Assembly: GCF_023898315.1 (NCBI RefSeq)
Contig: NC_064619.1
Coordinates: 371,396,150 to 371,460,149 of the forward strand
DNA length: 64,000 nt
Reading direction: 5' to 3'
Origin: Schistocerca nitens
Taxonomy: Eukaryota > Arthropoda > Insecta > Orthoptera > Acrididae
Part shown: positions 10,463-21,990 of the stretch, piece after piece
Numbering within the stretch: position 1 is the stretch's first letter
Layout: each line of letters starts with the position of its first letter
The notes under the pieces: generated by a model
Database searches by the model: none
Told to the model about the DNA's origin: nothing
Seen by the model: the letters and a program-made list of their open reading frames with translations, nothing else
Program-made: the position numbers and the translations under genes

Positions 10463-10734
10463 TGCTTATTGCGTTGTATTACAACAGCTTTAATTTAATT
10501 CCATAGTGCTTTATGCAAATAAGCACCACTTTTGAAGACAGCCATCTCTGTAATGGGCTTTTACGAATCATCTTTACTTCAGTGTGAAATTAATCCATAC
10601 TAGGCATGCAGTTGTAGGTTGCTGCGACCTAATGTCAGGTGTAAACATTTCTCCTCAAGACGCTCCATTACATGACAGTTTCCACCCTGTTTCTCACCCA
10701 GGTTGTCACTGAACCTTGTCACCCCCTTGTTGAC
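10463..10734. other. No recognised feature
   Basis: Spacer between two hairpin repeats. No coding or repeat signature seen. Confidence 0.4.
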
Positions 10735-11156
10735 AACGAGCTGCAGATTTCATGCCTATTGTTCTCTGTTTATGAAGAGTGCCAGCTTTAGTGTTTTAAC
10801 CAATATTGTGTTAAGTTTTATTTGCTAATATTTTGTAATGATTATCTGTAAGAAGTCTCACATTGGAACATTAATATCTTTTTAATGTGGTTTCACAAAA
10901 GACTTTTGCTTCCATGTTTTATTTATACCATTGGACGTGATCAGAACAAATAGGGGAACCCTTGCACTTTTGTGTGTCAGCACTCAGCTACTGGTTTTGT
11001 GATAATCATGAAGATGTGTGCCGTCTAATGTGAGACTTTATTAATAATCATTATAAAATCACGCACACAAAACTAGTAACCCAATATTGATTAAAATGCT
11101 AAGGTTGACAGTCTTCGTAAACAGAGAACAACAGGCATGAAATCTACAGCTTGTTA
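10735..11156. repeat. Inverted repeat with about 155-base loop
   Basis: Left arm 10735-10868 and right arm about 11023-11156 match in inverse orientation, for example GATTTCATGCCTATTGTTCT against its inverse in 11100-11145, and GTCTCACATT against AATGTGAGAC. Identity is roughly 80 percent by eye. I could not find a transposase or a hammerhead-like core. It could be a foldback/MITE-type element or an older Penelope-like repeat. Confidence 0.65.
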
Positions 11157-12560
11157 CAGGCTTCCCTGTATATTATATTTTCATGCATTTCACACTTTTT
11201 TGGGTCAGTCTGCTGAAAAGTGTAAAACGATTGTTTTACTGTACAAGAGTGTGGACAGGCAACAAAGTTCCTGGATTTTTCCAAATGTGCTGGGTGAAAA
11301 TACATTTTTTTTTCCCACACTAAAGTAAACTTTTCCCGGTCCTTCAGGAAATGAAACACAGCAAAAAAACAGTGCATTTTGGAAAGATCTTTCATGTGCA
11401 GCAGTATATACATTGCATATTTTTGTGTTGTGAAAGTATAAATAAGAATTCCACCAATTGTAGCATGATATCTTTCAAAGCACTGGAATTGAGATTGTGA
11501 TGCGCTTTTGTCAGCTAATCACAGTTCATGTTACGTGATTCACCAGCCAATGACAGCAGATGTTGAGAGCATATGACTTGTAATGTAGTCACCCAATAGT
11601 AACATCAATTAGCGCAAACACGTGAATAGGAAAAGTTATTGGTTTAAATTAATATAAATTCAGTGTTGTTACATGGTAAGCCTAGCTTTCATCTTTAATA
11701 TGGGTCGTCAAACTTTTTTTGCTGTTTTTCTGGGGGTATGGTTAGGCAAGACCCCAAGAGCACAGCTAAATTGCAGCAGCTGAATATTTCTGACAAGTAC
11801 AATTCAAATTTAACTGCTGTGCACTGAACATTTTGTGGGTTGTCAGGCAGAATAAATGTTCTGATTAGCAATTCAACTTTCCATACAAAAGTCAGTTACA
11901 TGTGAAATTGTTCATTTGATATTGTTTTTTGCATAATTAGTAATCTATGAAAGAGTTAAAATAAATGTAAAAAACTAACCTTGAAGCTTGGTCTTTCTTA
12001 GTGTATTACCCTTTAGGATAAATCCATCATAAATATGCCAGTACGTATTAAATAACTGCATAAATGGCTGGTCTTCTGTGCTCAAAATTTTTGTAACGGT
12101 CTGGTCCTCAAAGTGGTAAATGCTCCATGATTTAAGAAATTAATCACACGTTCTCACACATAACATAATTCATCTTGTGTAAAACAAAATTAACTTTGAA
12201 AATAATGCTTCTCAAATGACCACTTGCTATATTTTCTGCAACCTGTTATAAATGTAAACAGTTGTGACATTACACTCGTCAAAAGCAGTCTGTTGTTATG
12301 AAGTATTCCACAGTCTTCATCCTGAAGCATTTGACACATTTCACTGTCAGAAGACATGTGTTTGTGCAGTTTGTTTTCTTGTAAAAGGCACATTTTCTTC
12401 GCAACTAAAATTTTACTTTGGTGTTAGTCTCTCGTTTGTTTTCTTCCCGCAGTATTTTTCTCCAATAGCAGTCCAAAGTAAATTTTTTGTTAGAGTATTG
12501 GATCTTACCAGACAAAGTTACAAAAATTTAACTAGAAACTTACAACAATGAAAAATCCCT
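11157..12560. other. No recognised feature
   Basis: AT-rich. Overlapping open frames at 11137-11413 and 12190-12551 on both strands have no family motifs, and antisense frames compete with each other. I cannot support a gene. Confidence 0.5.
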
Positions 12561-12571
12561 GATTATTATTA

Positions 12572-12730
12572 TTATTATTATTATTCCCTCCCCTGGATGT
12601 CCTGGGGTGTATACACACCCTGTGTACATACTTCACATATTTTTTGGATCTCTTCAGCTGTAATATATGGAGAACTCTGGAGCATGCCTTTATCCAGCAG
12701 TGAATGTTGAATGTCAGATGATTTTTTTTT

Positions 12731-12768
<38 letters not shown>

Positions 12769-12775
12769 TGAGAGT
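12572..12775. repeat. (ATT)n and (TG)n(AG)n microsatellites
   Basis: ATT repeats at about 12563-12585, and TG then AG runs at 12731-12775. These create the serine/leucine and histidine/threonine runs in overlapping frames. Confidence 0.9.
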
Positions 12776-12907
12776 GATTTGTTTCTCTTCATATCTGCTT
12801 TGATATACGAGACAGAATGGCTCCCCACTACTTACCTCCAATAATGTCAGTGCTGCCAATTCACACCTGAAACAACATACACTATCCTGGCTTTCAGAAC
12901 TAATCAT
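12581..12907 (-). CDS. Unrecognised open frame interrupted by a microsatellite
   Basis: A 108-codon minus-strand frame has two stretches of balanced, coding-like composition. One is cysteine-containing (SQDSVCCFRCELAALTLLEV), the other is SPYITAEEIQKICEVCTQGV. They are separated by translation of the TG/AG repeat. I do not recognise a family. It might be a fragment of an old transposable-element protein or simple chance; there are no clear splice sites at its borders. Confidence 0.15.
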
Positions 12908-12910
12908 TCC

Positions 12911-15289
12911 TTCTGCTGCATCGTAGTTGTATAAGGCTTATTGAGGCAACTGTGGCTCTATAAAGGTGTGTTGCCCAAGGTACAGTTGTTGCCTGCAGTC
13001 GTGGCTGAGCCTGCCCACTTTTGTTGCTCAGAAATATGGCTACTCTGCTGTAGCTGCTGTTGGTTCCCAAGGTGTCACTGCAGCTGCAGTAGGCATTTGG
13101 CAGCAGCATGGAGAGAAGCATGACCAAATTGGATTTTTCTTTGAACTACATAGATATTTTACCAAACAATAAGAGGAAGAATATTAATATTGCGGCGGCA
13201 TATGACGGTGGAGGTTGTTATAAGGGTAAGCACTAATTGAGATGCGTATAGCATGTGATGCGATCCTGTGCACACTGCGATGCGTACACGTACTTCGCAC
13301 ATGCCGATTGACAGAACCGAAGCACCTGCACCCTGAAATCTTTCTCAAACAATTTTACAGAAACTATTCAGCGAAAATATTTGATTTTTGCCTTACTTGT
13401 AGCACTATATGTTATCATCGTGGCGAAATGCCCATCACCTCGCTAATGGTCATACTTATTGTGATTATATACATATAATTTATTTTATTAAGACACTACA
13501 CAAAATTCGAAAAGTTGAAAAATTGAGGTCGCTATGATTACACCATGCTGCTGCATATGAAATTTAGCTAACATATTGAATTTTTGTTTAGACTTGGGAG
13601 GAATTCTCTATCTGTCTCAGATCTCGAGAAAATGGATCCTATGTAGCGTATTCACTCCCAATCTCACGCCTGCGGGAATGAAATATTCACGACATCCCTC
13701 GTATCTCCTAAACCGCTCGAGACATCGAAAAGATATTTTGGCAAATGCTGGCACTGAAGAAGAATCTTTTTCCACTTCATAACCACACTGAACTTTATCT
13801 ATTACAATATAACAGAAGTTGTACTTTCTATTTCATTTTTTTCATTCCAGTGACTGCAATTCTTTAAGAGTTACTGACAGCTAGTGAAACGAGAGTTTCC
13901 TGGTATGAAAATAAACATGAAATTTCTTCTCTTATGTTACCACAGACAGACACAATGAGGTATTTTGTGAGCTACTGAGCTCTCTGGTCGCCAATTACTT
14001 GTTTAATGAGACACACTGTTCAGAATTCTCTCACAATAGCTGCTGCAAAAATGAGTTTGTGCAAATTATACTGTGTTTTGGCGAAACAAGTATAATTAAA
14101 CCTGTCAACAAGAGAAATGTGGCTGTTACATAAATGCTGATGCTTCTCCAAATGAGAAAAGGTTAATATTCACACAAAAATAAATCTGCAATTTTGGATG
14201 AATCCCATAACCCATCATATTTTTAACACTGAACGACTGGAATGGAAACTTACCATAGGATTTTATTCCTTTTCTTCATCTGAGCAGTATTAAAGTAATG
14301 ACAAGCGTACCCTTCAGGCGGAATGACATGCACATGTCAGACACTGGTTATTCACCTGCAGCTTGCCAAACTGACAATGTGTGATTCCGAATAAAATAGT
14401 TGATATTGAGAAAAGTAAACAATTGACACACGGCACAACATAATGGTCAGTGTATCACCAGCAATACATTTCAAAAAATTAAATACATCAAATCACCACA
14501 CTCTTTCAGGATAGTAATAGTTTCGGAATAATACCGACCACTACTTCGTTTGTGTAGCCTGCTGTGTAATTAGTTTATTAACACTGACAGTGTGTATGCA
14601 ACCACTGAAATGCTTTTTTCGTGTCACGATGAGCCGATTAAAATATCGCTATTTTTTATGGCTTCTAGACTGTTTCCAGCTTGCAGTGGAAATGTGATGT
14701 CCACATGTACGTAAATTGCCTCTCATTACATCCGTATTCAAATAATGATAGTGAAACTTACGTACTTCATATCTTGGACGTTTTCTACTTACCGGGAGCG
14801 CAAAGGGGTGATACCTGTAGAAATTACGCCTTTTTGACTTTTTGTAACAGATCATGGAGATACGTCTGCATAACAGGCAGCAAGTACATAACCTCGTTTT
14901 ACTTTCCTGCCTCGCTTCTAGATCACATGATTTTATAATATTCCTCACTTCCTTATTCACTACCATCACGATGAATCGTCTGTCCCTTCTTATGATCTGA
15001 AAACATTGTGGAGGCAGAAGATACAATTCCAGTGGCTAATGGCTCTTCAGTTATTTAATTGTGCATTGTTCTTGACAAAAGAATAAACAAAACAAGAAAG
15101 TATACAGATATATATGTAACGAAAACTATTATGTACTAACGAAATGAGATGGAGCACTTAAACAGTGAAAAACGAAACAGTATTAAGTGACAATAAAATT
15201 CAATATACCGTAAGGCTGTATTTTTCGGATGGGTAATACTTCGTGTGCCGATATGCAGCATGTTGAAAGGTTATACATGTTTTTGACTG
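12911..15289. other. No recognised gene; one unexplained 125-codon frame
   Basis: The longest frame is 15026-14649 on the minus strand, rich in arginine and cysteine (RLCTCCLLCRRISMICYKKS). It has no motif I know and no repeats around it. Bases 13233-13262 are an inverse relative of 21196-21232 (shared core TACGCATCTCAATT), pointing to an unnamed dispersed repeat. Confidence 0.35.
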
Positions 15290-15558
15290 CTCAGCGAATT
15301 TTTACTTGCGAAAAAGATATATCAAAGAATTTGCATTAAATTTTGCTTGAAAAGTTGAATAAGTGCAGCACCACACTCAAAATGGTGACTAGGGCTTTTG
15401 GCGAATCTATTATGGGTAAAACAACAATTTACAACTGATATAAACATTTCTAACAGGCTCGAGAAGACGCTGAAGACGATAACTGCCCTGGATGCCATCA
15501 ATTACTGATGACAGCTTGGAAGACATAAAGAAAATAGTTCTGGAAAATAATCAAATCA
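15290..15558 (+). pseudogene. mariner-type transposase N-terminus, fragment
   Basis: The plus-strand translation, over two frames, gives IKFCLK, then GKTTIYNWYKHF, AREDAEDDNCPG and ITDDSLEDIKKIVLENNQIT. These are the ordered landmarks of the mariner helix-turn-helix DNA-binding domain: the Y/F-EW-HKRF helix, REDVEDD.R.GRP, then the T-D-E-N-V-..V..LV..D helix. The catalytic domain is absent; the fragment ends abruptly where an RTE 5' end begins at about 15559. The likely history is an RTE insertion into, or deletion of, an old mariner copy. Confidence 0.6.
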
Positions 15559-16079
15559 CCAGCAGAACCCCCCCTTCCCATGAACCATGGACCTTGTCAT
15601 TTGTGGGGAGGTTTGTGCGCCTCAGCGATACGGATAGCTGTACCATAGGTGCAACAGAGGCCAGAAAAAGGTGTGGTTCCTGAAGAGGGCAGCAGCCATT
15701 TCAGTAGTTGCAGGGGCAACAGTCTGGATGATTCACTGATCTGGCTTTGTAACATCAATCAAAACAGCCTTGCTGTGCTGGTACTGTGAATGGCTGTAAG
15801 CAAGGGGAAACTACAGCCGTAATTTTTTCCGAGGGCATGCAGCTTTACTGTATGGTTAAATGATGATGGTGTCCTCTTGGGTAAAATATTCCAGAGGTAA
15901 AATAGTCCCCCATTTGGATCTCCGGGCGGGGACTACTCAGGAGGATGTTGTTATCAGGAGAAAGAAAACTGGCGTTCTACAAGTTGGAGCGTGGAATGGC
16001 AGATCTCTTAATCGGGTAGGTAGGTTAGAAAATTTAAAAATGGAAATTGATAGGTTAAAGTTAGATATAGCGGGAATTA
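15559..16079 (+). mobile_element. RTE-like LINE, 5' end piece
   Basis: It begins with a short C-run (ACCCCCCCTTCCCATGAACC) and runs through the 5' region into the start of the endonuclease frame, which reads KTGVLQVGAWNGRSLNRVGR then ENLKMEIDRLKLDIAGI. This is the first strand of the APE-like endonuclease, where VGAWN corresponds to the conserved WNVRSL block. From memory of this family it is the natural 5' end. Homology stops at about 16079, where a minus-strand LINE begins. The same family resumes in the same orientation at 19490. Confidence 0.8.
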
Positions 16080-17212
16080 TTATTTCTATGTATTCGCAGC
16101 ACATTACACTTGTCTACATTGAGATTCAGTTGCCATTCCCTGCACCATGTGTCAATTCGTTGCAGATCCTCCTACATTTCAGTACAATTTTCCATTGTTA
16201 CAATCTCTTGATGTACTACAGCATCATCTGCAAAAAGCCTCAGTGAACTTCCGATGTTATCCACTAGGTCATTTATGTATATTGTGAATAGAAATGGTCC
16301 TAAGACACTCCCCTGCGGCACACCTGAAATCACTCTTACTTCGGAAGACTTCTCTCCATTGAGAATGACACGCTGCATTCTGTTATCTAGGAACTCTTCA
16401 ATCCAATCACACAATTGGTCTGATAGTCCATATGCCCTTACTTTGTTCTTAAACGACTGTGGGAAACTTCGAACGCCTTGCAGAAGTCAAGAAACACAGC
16501 ATCTACCTGTGAACCCGTGGCTATGACCCTCTTGAGTCTCGCGGACGAATAGTGTAAGCTGGGTTTCACACGATCATCTTTTCTGAAACCCATGCTGATT
16601 CCTACAGAGTAGATTTCTAGTCTCCAGAAAAGTCATTATACTCCAACATAATACGTGTTCCAAAATTCTACAACTGATCGACGTTAGAGATATAGGTCTA
16701 TAGTTCTGCACATCTGTTCGACGTCCCTTCTTGAAAACGGGGATGACCTGTGCCCTTTTCCAATCCTTTGGAACGCTACGCTCTTCTAGAGACCTACGGT
16801 ACACTGCTGCAAGAAGGGGGGCAAGTTCCTTCGCATACTCTGTGTAAAATCAAACTGGTATCCCATCAGGACCAGCAGCCTTTCCTCTTATGAGCGATTT
16901 TAATTGTTTTTCTATCCCTCTGTCATCTGTTTCAATATCTACCATTTTGTCATCTGTGCGACAATCTAGAGAAAGAACTACAGTGCAGTCTTCCTCTGTG
17001 AAACAGCTTTGGAAAAAGACATTTTGTATTTCGTCCTTTAGTCTGTCATCCTCTGTTTCAGTATCATTTTGGTCACAGAGCGTTTGGACATTTTGTTTTG
17101 ATCCACCTACCGCTTTGACATAAGACCAAAATTTCTTAGGATTTTCTGCCAAGTCTGTACATAGAACTTTGCTTTCGAATTCATTGAATGCCTCTCGCTT
17201 AGCCCTCCTCAC
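16080..17212 (-). pseudogene. LINE-B reverse transcriptase, pseudogene
   Basis: Pieces from N to C: 17212-16850 (linker, ending in RGKAAGPDGIPV, the conserved GPDGIP entry block), 16804-16574 (W-K-R-A, VIPVFKKGRRTD, NYRPISLTSI, RILEHVL, NQHGFQKR), then 16414-16172 (IEEFLDNRMQRV, VPQGSVLGPFLF, YINDL, and LFADDAVV with the catalytic DD). The palm is therefore complete in outline. Frames change near 16570 and 16830, and part of the fingers-to-palm region (16415-16573) is out of frame. The element encoded target-primed reverse transcription. Confidence 0.85.
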
Positions 17213-17699
17213 ACTACATTTCGCTTCGCGTAATTTTTGTTTGTCTGCAAGGCTTTGGCTATGTTTATGTTTGCTGTGAAGTTACCTTTGCTTCCACAGC
17301 AGTTTTCTAACTCGGTTGTTGTACCACAGTGGCTCTTTACCATCTATTACGATCTTGCTTGGCACATATCTAATGCATATTGTACAATGGTTCTGAACTT
17401 TGCCCACTGATCCTCAACACTATCTGTACTTGAGACAAAACTTTTGTGTTGAGCCGTCAAGTACTCTGAAATCTGCTTTTGTCACTTTTGCCAAACAGAA
17501 AAATTTTCCTACCTTTTTTAATATTTCTATTTAAGGCTGAAATCATCGATGCAGTAACCACTTTATGATCGCTCATTTCCTGTTCTGCGTTAACTGTTTC
17601 AAATAGTTCGGGACTGTTTGTCACCAGAAGGTCTAATATGTTATCGCCACGAGTCGGTTCTCTGTTTTACTGCTCAAGGTAGTTTTCAGATAATGTCCT

Positions 17700-18310
17700 T
17701 TAAAAAGTTTCACTGGATTCTTTGTCCGTGCCACCCTTTATAAATGTTTGAGTCTCCGAGTCTATATCCGGCACATTAAAGTCTCCACCCAGAACTATAA
17801 CATGGTTGGGAAATCTATTCAAAATATTTTCCAAATTTTCCTTCAGGTGCTCTGCCACAACAGCTGCTGAGCCAGGGGGCCTATAGAGACATCCAATTAC
17901 CATGTTTGAGCCTGCTTTAACCATGACCTTCACCCAAATTATTTCACATTTCGGATCTCCGTCAATTTCCTTCGATACTATTGCACTTTTTATCTCTATA
18001 AACACGCCTCCCCCTTCACTATCCAGCCTGTCTCTGCGGTATATATTCCAATCTGAGTTTAGAATTTCATTACTGTTTACATATGGTTTCAGCTAACTTT
18101 CTGTCCCTAGTGGGCATTGTGACCGTTTATTAATGAGAGCAGTTCTGGGACTTTTCTATAGACACTCCTGCAGTTTACTATTAGCACATTAATATTGTTA
18201 TTCCCTGTTGCATTTTGCCTACTAATACCTTGTTGCGTCTCAGGAGGCGTCTTGTCAGACCTAGGGAGGGAATTCTCTAACCTAAACAACCCACATGTGC
18301 ACTCCACACG
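17700..18310 (-). pseudogene. LINE-B endonuclease domain, pseudogene
   Basis: The frame at 18307-18107 carries INVLIVNCRSVYRKVPELLS, the N-terminal strand. The 18005-17700 frame carries IGCLYRPPGS, VAEHLKENLENIL and VLGGDFNVPDIDSET, including the metal-binding GDFN. Two frames are needed, so there is a frameshift near 18060. Compared with copy A it is slightly better preserved in the GDFN region. Confidence 0.8.
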
Positions 18311-19192
18311 TACTCCGCTACCCTTGTAGCCATTTCCTTCATGTAGTGCACGCCTGACCTATTCAGGGGGACCCTACATTTCTCCACTCGATAGCGGAGG
18401 TAAAGAAATTTGCACCTCAGATCTCCGCAGAATCGTCTGAGCCTTCCACTCGGCTCCAAACCAGAGGACCGTGATCGGTTCTGGGAACGATACTAAAAAT
18501 AGTTAGCTCAGATTCCATCCCGCAAGTAAGACTTTCCGCCTTCACCATCTCTGCCAACCGCCTGTATGAAGTGAGGATGACCTCTGAACCCAAACAGACG
18601 AGTCATTGGTGCCAACATGAGCAACAATTTGCAGTTGGGTGCACCCAGTGCTCTCTATCGCTGCCGGCAGGCCCTCCTCCACATCTCGGATGAAACCCCC
18701 CAGCAAGCAGACAGAGTGAACACTCGCGTTCTTCCCTGATCTTTCCGCTATTTCCCTAAGAGGCTCCATCACCCGCCTAACGTTGGAGCTCCCAATCACT
18801 AATAAATCCGTCCCCCCGTGTGCCTGCTCGGACCTTGCTGAAGGAGCGGCCACATGTCCACTCACAGGCAGAGTGGGCGATGCCACATGGCCAGCCTCCA
18901 CATTGACCCTCTGCCTCGTGCGCCGTGAACACCGCTGAACCCGCCACTCCCTTTGGGGAGAGGGTGGCCCAACCACGCTCGGTACCTGTGAAGATGTCTC
19001 GACAGCAGGGACCATGGGCGAAGCATGTAACACCTGGGGTGTACCATGCGACGCAGCAGACTCCCCACTGCCGCTACACTCCAAGGCAGCAGCCTGAAGA
19101 CGGCTGACTGTGGCCATCAACATGTTCAGCTGTTCACGAACAGTGGCCAGTTCCTCCTGCGTCTGTACACAGCAGTCACACATCCTATCCAT
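18277..19192 (-). pseudogene. LINE-B ORF1, esterase-type, with N-terminal coiled coil
   Basis: The ATG at 19192 starts MDRMCDCCVQTQEELATVRE, a short Cys motif followed by a heptad-rich helix (TQEELATVREQLNMLMATVSRL, shown in part). A low-complexity S/P-rich linker follows, then the SGNH-like domain: LLVIGSSNVRRV (catalytic-serine block), LLGGFIRDV and VAHVGTNDSS. The frame shifts near 18560, and the last block (DRSGVHY, catalytic histidine region) is in the 18459-18277 frame. ORF1 of this type makes trimers through the coiled coil and binds LINE RNA. The start is supported by the conserved Cys motif and the upstream 5' UTR. Confidence 0.8.
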
Positions 19193-19489
19193 CCTAAGAA
19201 ATCAACAATTTACTGTAGAGAGTTAATCAACTTTTAACTAGACTGCTAATTCACTAAAGGCAGCTGATAGCTGACTAAACTGTGGTTACTGGACACTTCT
19301 TGTTGAAAACAATGAAAATAAGCACTACCTGTCTCTGGACTGTATTCAAAACAAACACGAAATCTACGAAACATTATTACTAGTGCTCGAAAATTAAAGC
19401 TTCCTAAAAGAAAAAACACACGGAAGAAGAAGTGACAAGTAAGAAAAATACAGTTAATACTTAAATTAATGTAGCTTACTGCACAGCAG

Positions 19490-20975
19490 ATGTGAAGCAG
19501 ACGGCAGTTACGATGACCTTAAGTCGAAACAAGGCCCCAGGAGTAGACAACATTCCATTAGAACTACTGATAGCCTTGGGCGAGCCAGCCCTGACAAAAC
19601 TTTACCATCTGGTGAGAAAGATGTATGAGACAGGCGAAATACCCTCAGACTTCAAGAAGACTATAATAATTCCAATCCCAAAGAAAGCAGGTGTTGACAG
19701 ATGTGAAAATTACCGAACTATCAGTTTAATAAGTCACGGCTGCAAAATACTAACATGAATTCTTTACAGATGAATGGAAAAAGTGATAGAAGCTGACCTC
19801 GGGGAAGATCAGTTTGGATTCCATAGAAATATTGGCACACCTGGGGCAATACTGACCCTACGACTTATCTTAGAAGCTAGATTAAGGAAGGGCAAGTCTA
19901 CGTTTCTAGCATTTGTAAACTTAGAGAAAGCTTTTGACGATGTTGACTGCAATACTCTCTTTCAAATTCTGAAGATGGCAGGGGTAAAATACAGGGCTAT
20001 TTACAATTTGTACATAAACCAGATGGCAGTTATAAGATTCGAGGGGGCATGAAAGAGAAGCAGTGGCTGCAAAGGGAGTGAGACAGGGTTGTAGCCTATC
20101 CCCGATGTTATTCAATCTGTATATTCAGCAAGCAGTAAAGGAAACAAAAGAAAAAATTCGGAGTAGGAATTAAAATCCATGGAGAAGAAATAAAAACTTT
20201 GAGGTTCGCCAATGACATTGTAATTCTGTCAGAGACAGCAAAGGACCTGGAAGAGCAGCTGAACAGAATGGACAGTGTCTTGAAAGGAGGATATAAGACG
20301 AACATCAACAAAAGCAAAACGAGGATAATGGAATGTAGTCGAATTAAATGGGGTGATGCTGAGGGAATTAGACACCTAAAGTAGTAAAGGAGTTTTGCTA
20401 TTTGGGGAGCAAAATAACTGATGATGGTCGAGGTAGAGAAGATATAAAATGTAGACTGGCAATGGCAAGGAAAGCGTTTCTGAAGAAGAGAAATTTGTTA
20501 ACATCGAGTATAGATTTAAGTGTCAGGAAGTCGTTTCTGAAAGTATTTGTATGGACTGTAGCCATGTATGGAAGTGAAACGCGGACAATAAATAGTTTAG
20601 ACAAGAAGAGAATAGAAACTTTCGAAATGTGGTGCTACAGAAGAATGCTGAAGATTAAATGGGTAGATCACATAACTAATGAGGAGGTACTGAATAAAAT
20701 TTGGGAGAAGAGAAATTTGTGGCACAACTTGACTAGAAGAAGGGATCGGTTAGTAGGACATATTCTCAGGCATCAAGGGATCCCCAATTTAGTGTTGGAG
20801 GGCAGCGTGGAGGGTTAAAATCGTAGAGGAAGACCAAGAGATGAATACGCTAAACAGATTCAGAAGGATGTAGGTTGCAGTAGGTACTGGGAGATGAAGA
20901 AGCTTGCACAGGATAGAGTAGCATGGAGAGCTGCATCAAACCAGTCTCTGGACAGAAGACCACAACAACAATAAC
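19490..20975 (+). mobile_element. RTE-like LINE, reverse transcriptase and 3' end
   Basis: Translation over at least four frames gives LSRNKAPGVDNIPLELL, IPIPKKAGVDRCENYRTISL, GEDQFGFHRN, FLAFVNLEKAFDDVDCNTL (first catalytic D), GVRQGCSLSPMLFNLYI out of frame near 20085, LRFANDIVIL (the catalytic F-A-D-D box, mutated to FAND), then the thumb and C-terminal LFLKVFVWTVAMYGSETRT-like block and RGRPRDEY region. The 3' end is GACCACAACAACAATAACA at 20975. The FADD to FAND change and a stop at 20816 confirm a dead copy. The amino-terminal endonuclease and linker are missing. Confidence 0.9.
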
Positions 20976-21990
20976 ATGCAGCATGCCAAAGTGAGCATTT
21001 GGCTGGACTGCCTCCCCCCCCCCCCCCCTCCCCTCTGCCCCCTTCCGGCAGCGCACTGTGACATGCAGTGTGGGAAACTGTGCCCCAACCACAAGCCGGG
21101 TGACCTGGTGCAGGCGCATGTCACGTCGCAATTTGCGCGGTCTCATTTGAACCTGTGAAGTTTCAAAAAAGCATAGTGCACTGCGTCGCGCCACACGCGC
21201 TGTACGCATCTCAATTTGTGCCTAGCATAACATGTTAATTGACAGTCACCATCTAAATGACAGCCCATGTTTTCCAACTTACAGAAAGTTATGTACGGAA
21301 TTGGCAGGGAAAGTGCAACCAGTTCAGGAAATCCGTGATTGCAGATGAAAAACACAGTGATGCTAATTGTTCTCTTCTGTTCCACAAATTTTTGGCTAAA
21401 ATTAGTTAGAAGTAAAATTTTTACCACTGTCATAATGGTGTAAAATCTCAACAATTTTACACATCACGGAACATTAAGTTATTCCTCATTTCTTCGTAAG
21501 TGTGAATGTTTATGGATGGTAATTGCACCACTTCCAGTTACATGCTGTCATATTTCTCGTTTAAGTTAAAGACAGTGGAATGTTTGGAAGTTGGCTGTTT
21601 ATTGGCAACTTTCCATATTATGTAAGCATTAACTTCTGCATAGTATTGATTCACAGAGTAAATGTTGTCACTTACTCTCCCACCATCAATAGGTTCACAG
21701 CAATGAAGGAAGAGTATAATATAATCAGTATTCATTAAAATGACCAGCTGCTTTTAAGAAACTTACAAAATGTAGTAAAAAATTACACACTTTAATTTTG
21801 TATTAAAAAGGTGTAAATGATGCTCCTAAGACCACTAGTCTCAAATAATAGCAGTCTGTTCTGACAGTGTTTGTCATTTTTGAGTTGTATAGTCATCATT
21901 AAATTCCACATGATCTTTATTTTTCTTTCTTTTTACTAAAGTAGTGAGGTGGGATGTCATAGCTGTACCCATGCTTGGTAGAAATAGATG
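20976..21990. other. No recognised gene; poly-C tract
   Basis: A C-run lies at 21012-21031. Bases 21180-21240 share a core with the inverse of 13233-13262. Several overlapping frames on both strands around 20850-21209 derive from the C-run and flanking GC-rich sequence; none has a motif. Confidence 0.4.

Larger units (their letters stand above)
16080..19490 (-). mobile_element. CR1/L2-like LINE, copy B (near full-length 5' side, 3' UTR missing)
   Basis: Read on the minus strand: 5' UTR (about 19490-19193), ORF1 (19192-18277), endonuclease (about 18310-17700), linker, and reverse transcriptase (16800-16080). The 3' untranslated region is absent: homology breaks at 16080 just downstream of the RT thumb start. 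Several stops and frameshifts exist, but blocks are well preserved. It lies precisely between a 5' and a 3' piece of one RTE family that share orientation. Confidence 0.88.

Noticed and set aside
14649-15026. 125-codon basic, cysteine-rich minus frame as a gene
   Set aside because: No recognisable motif and an overlapping antisense frame of similar length; left as unexplained.
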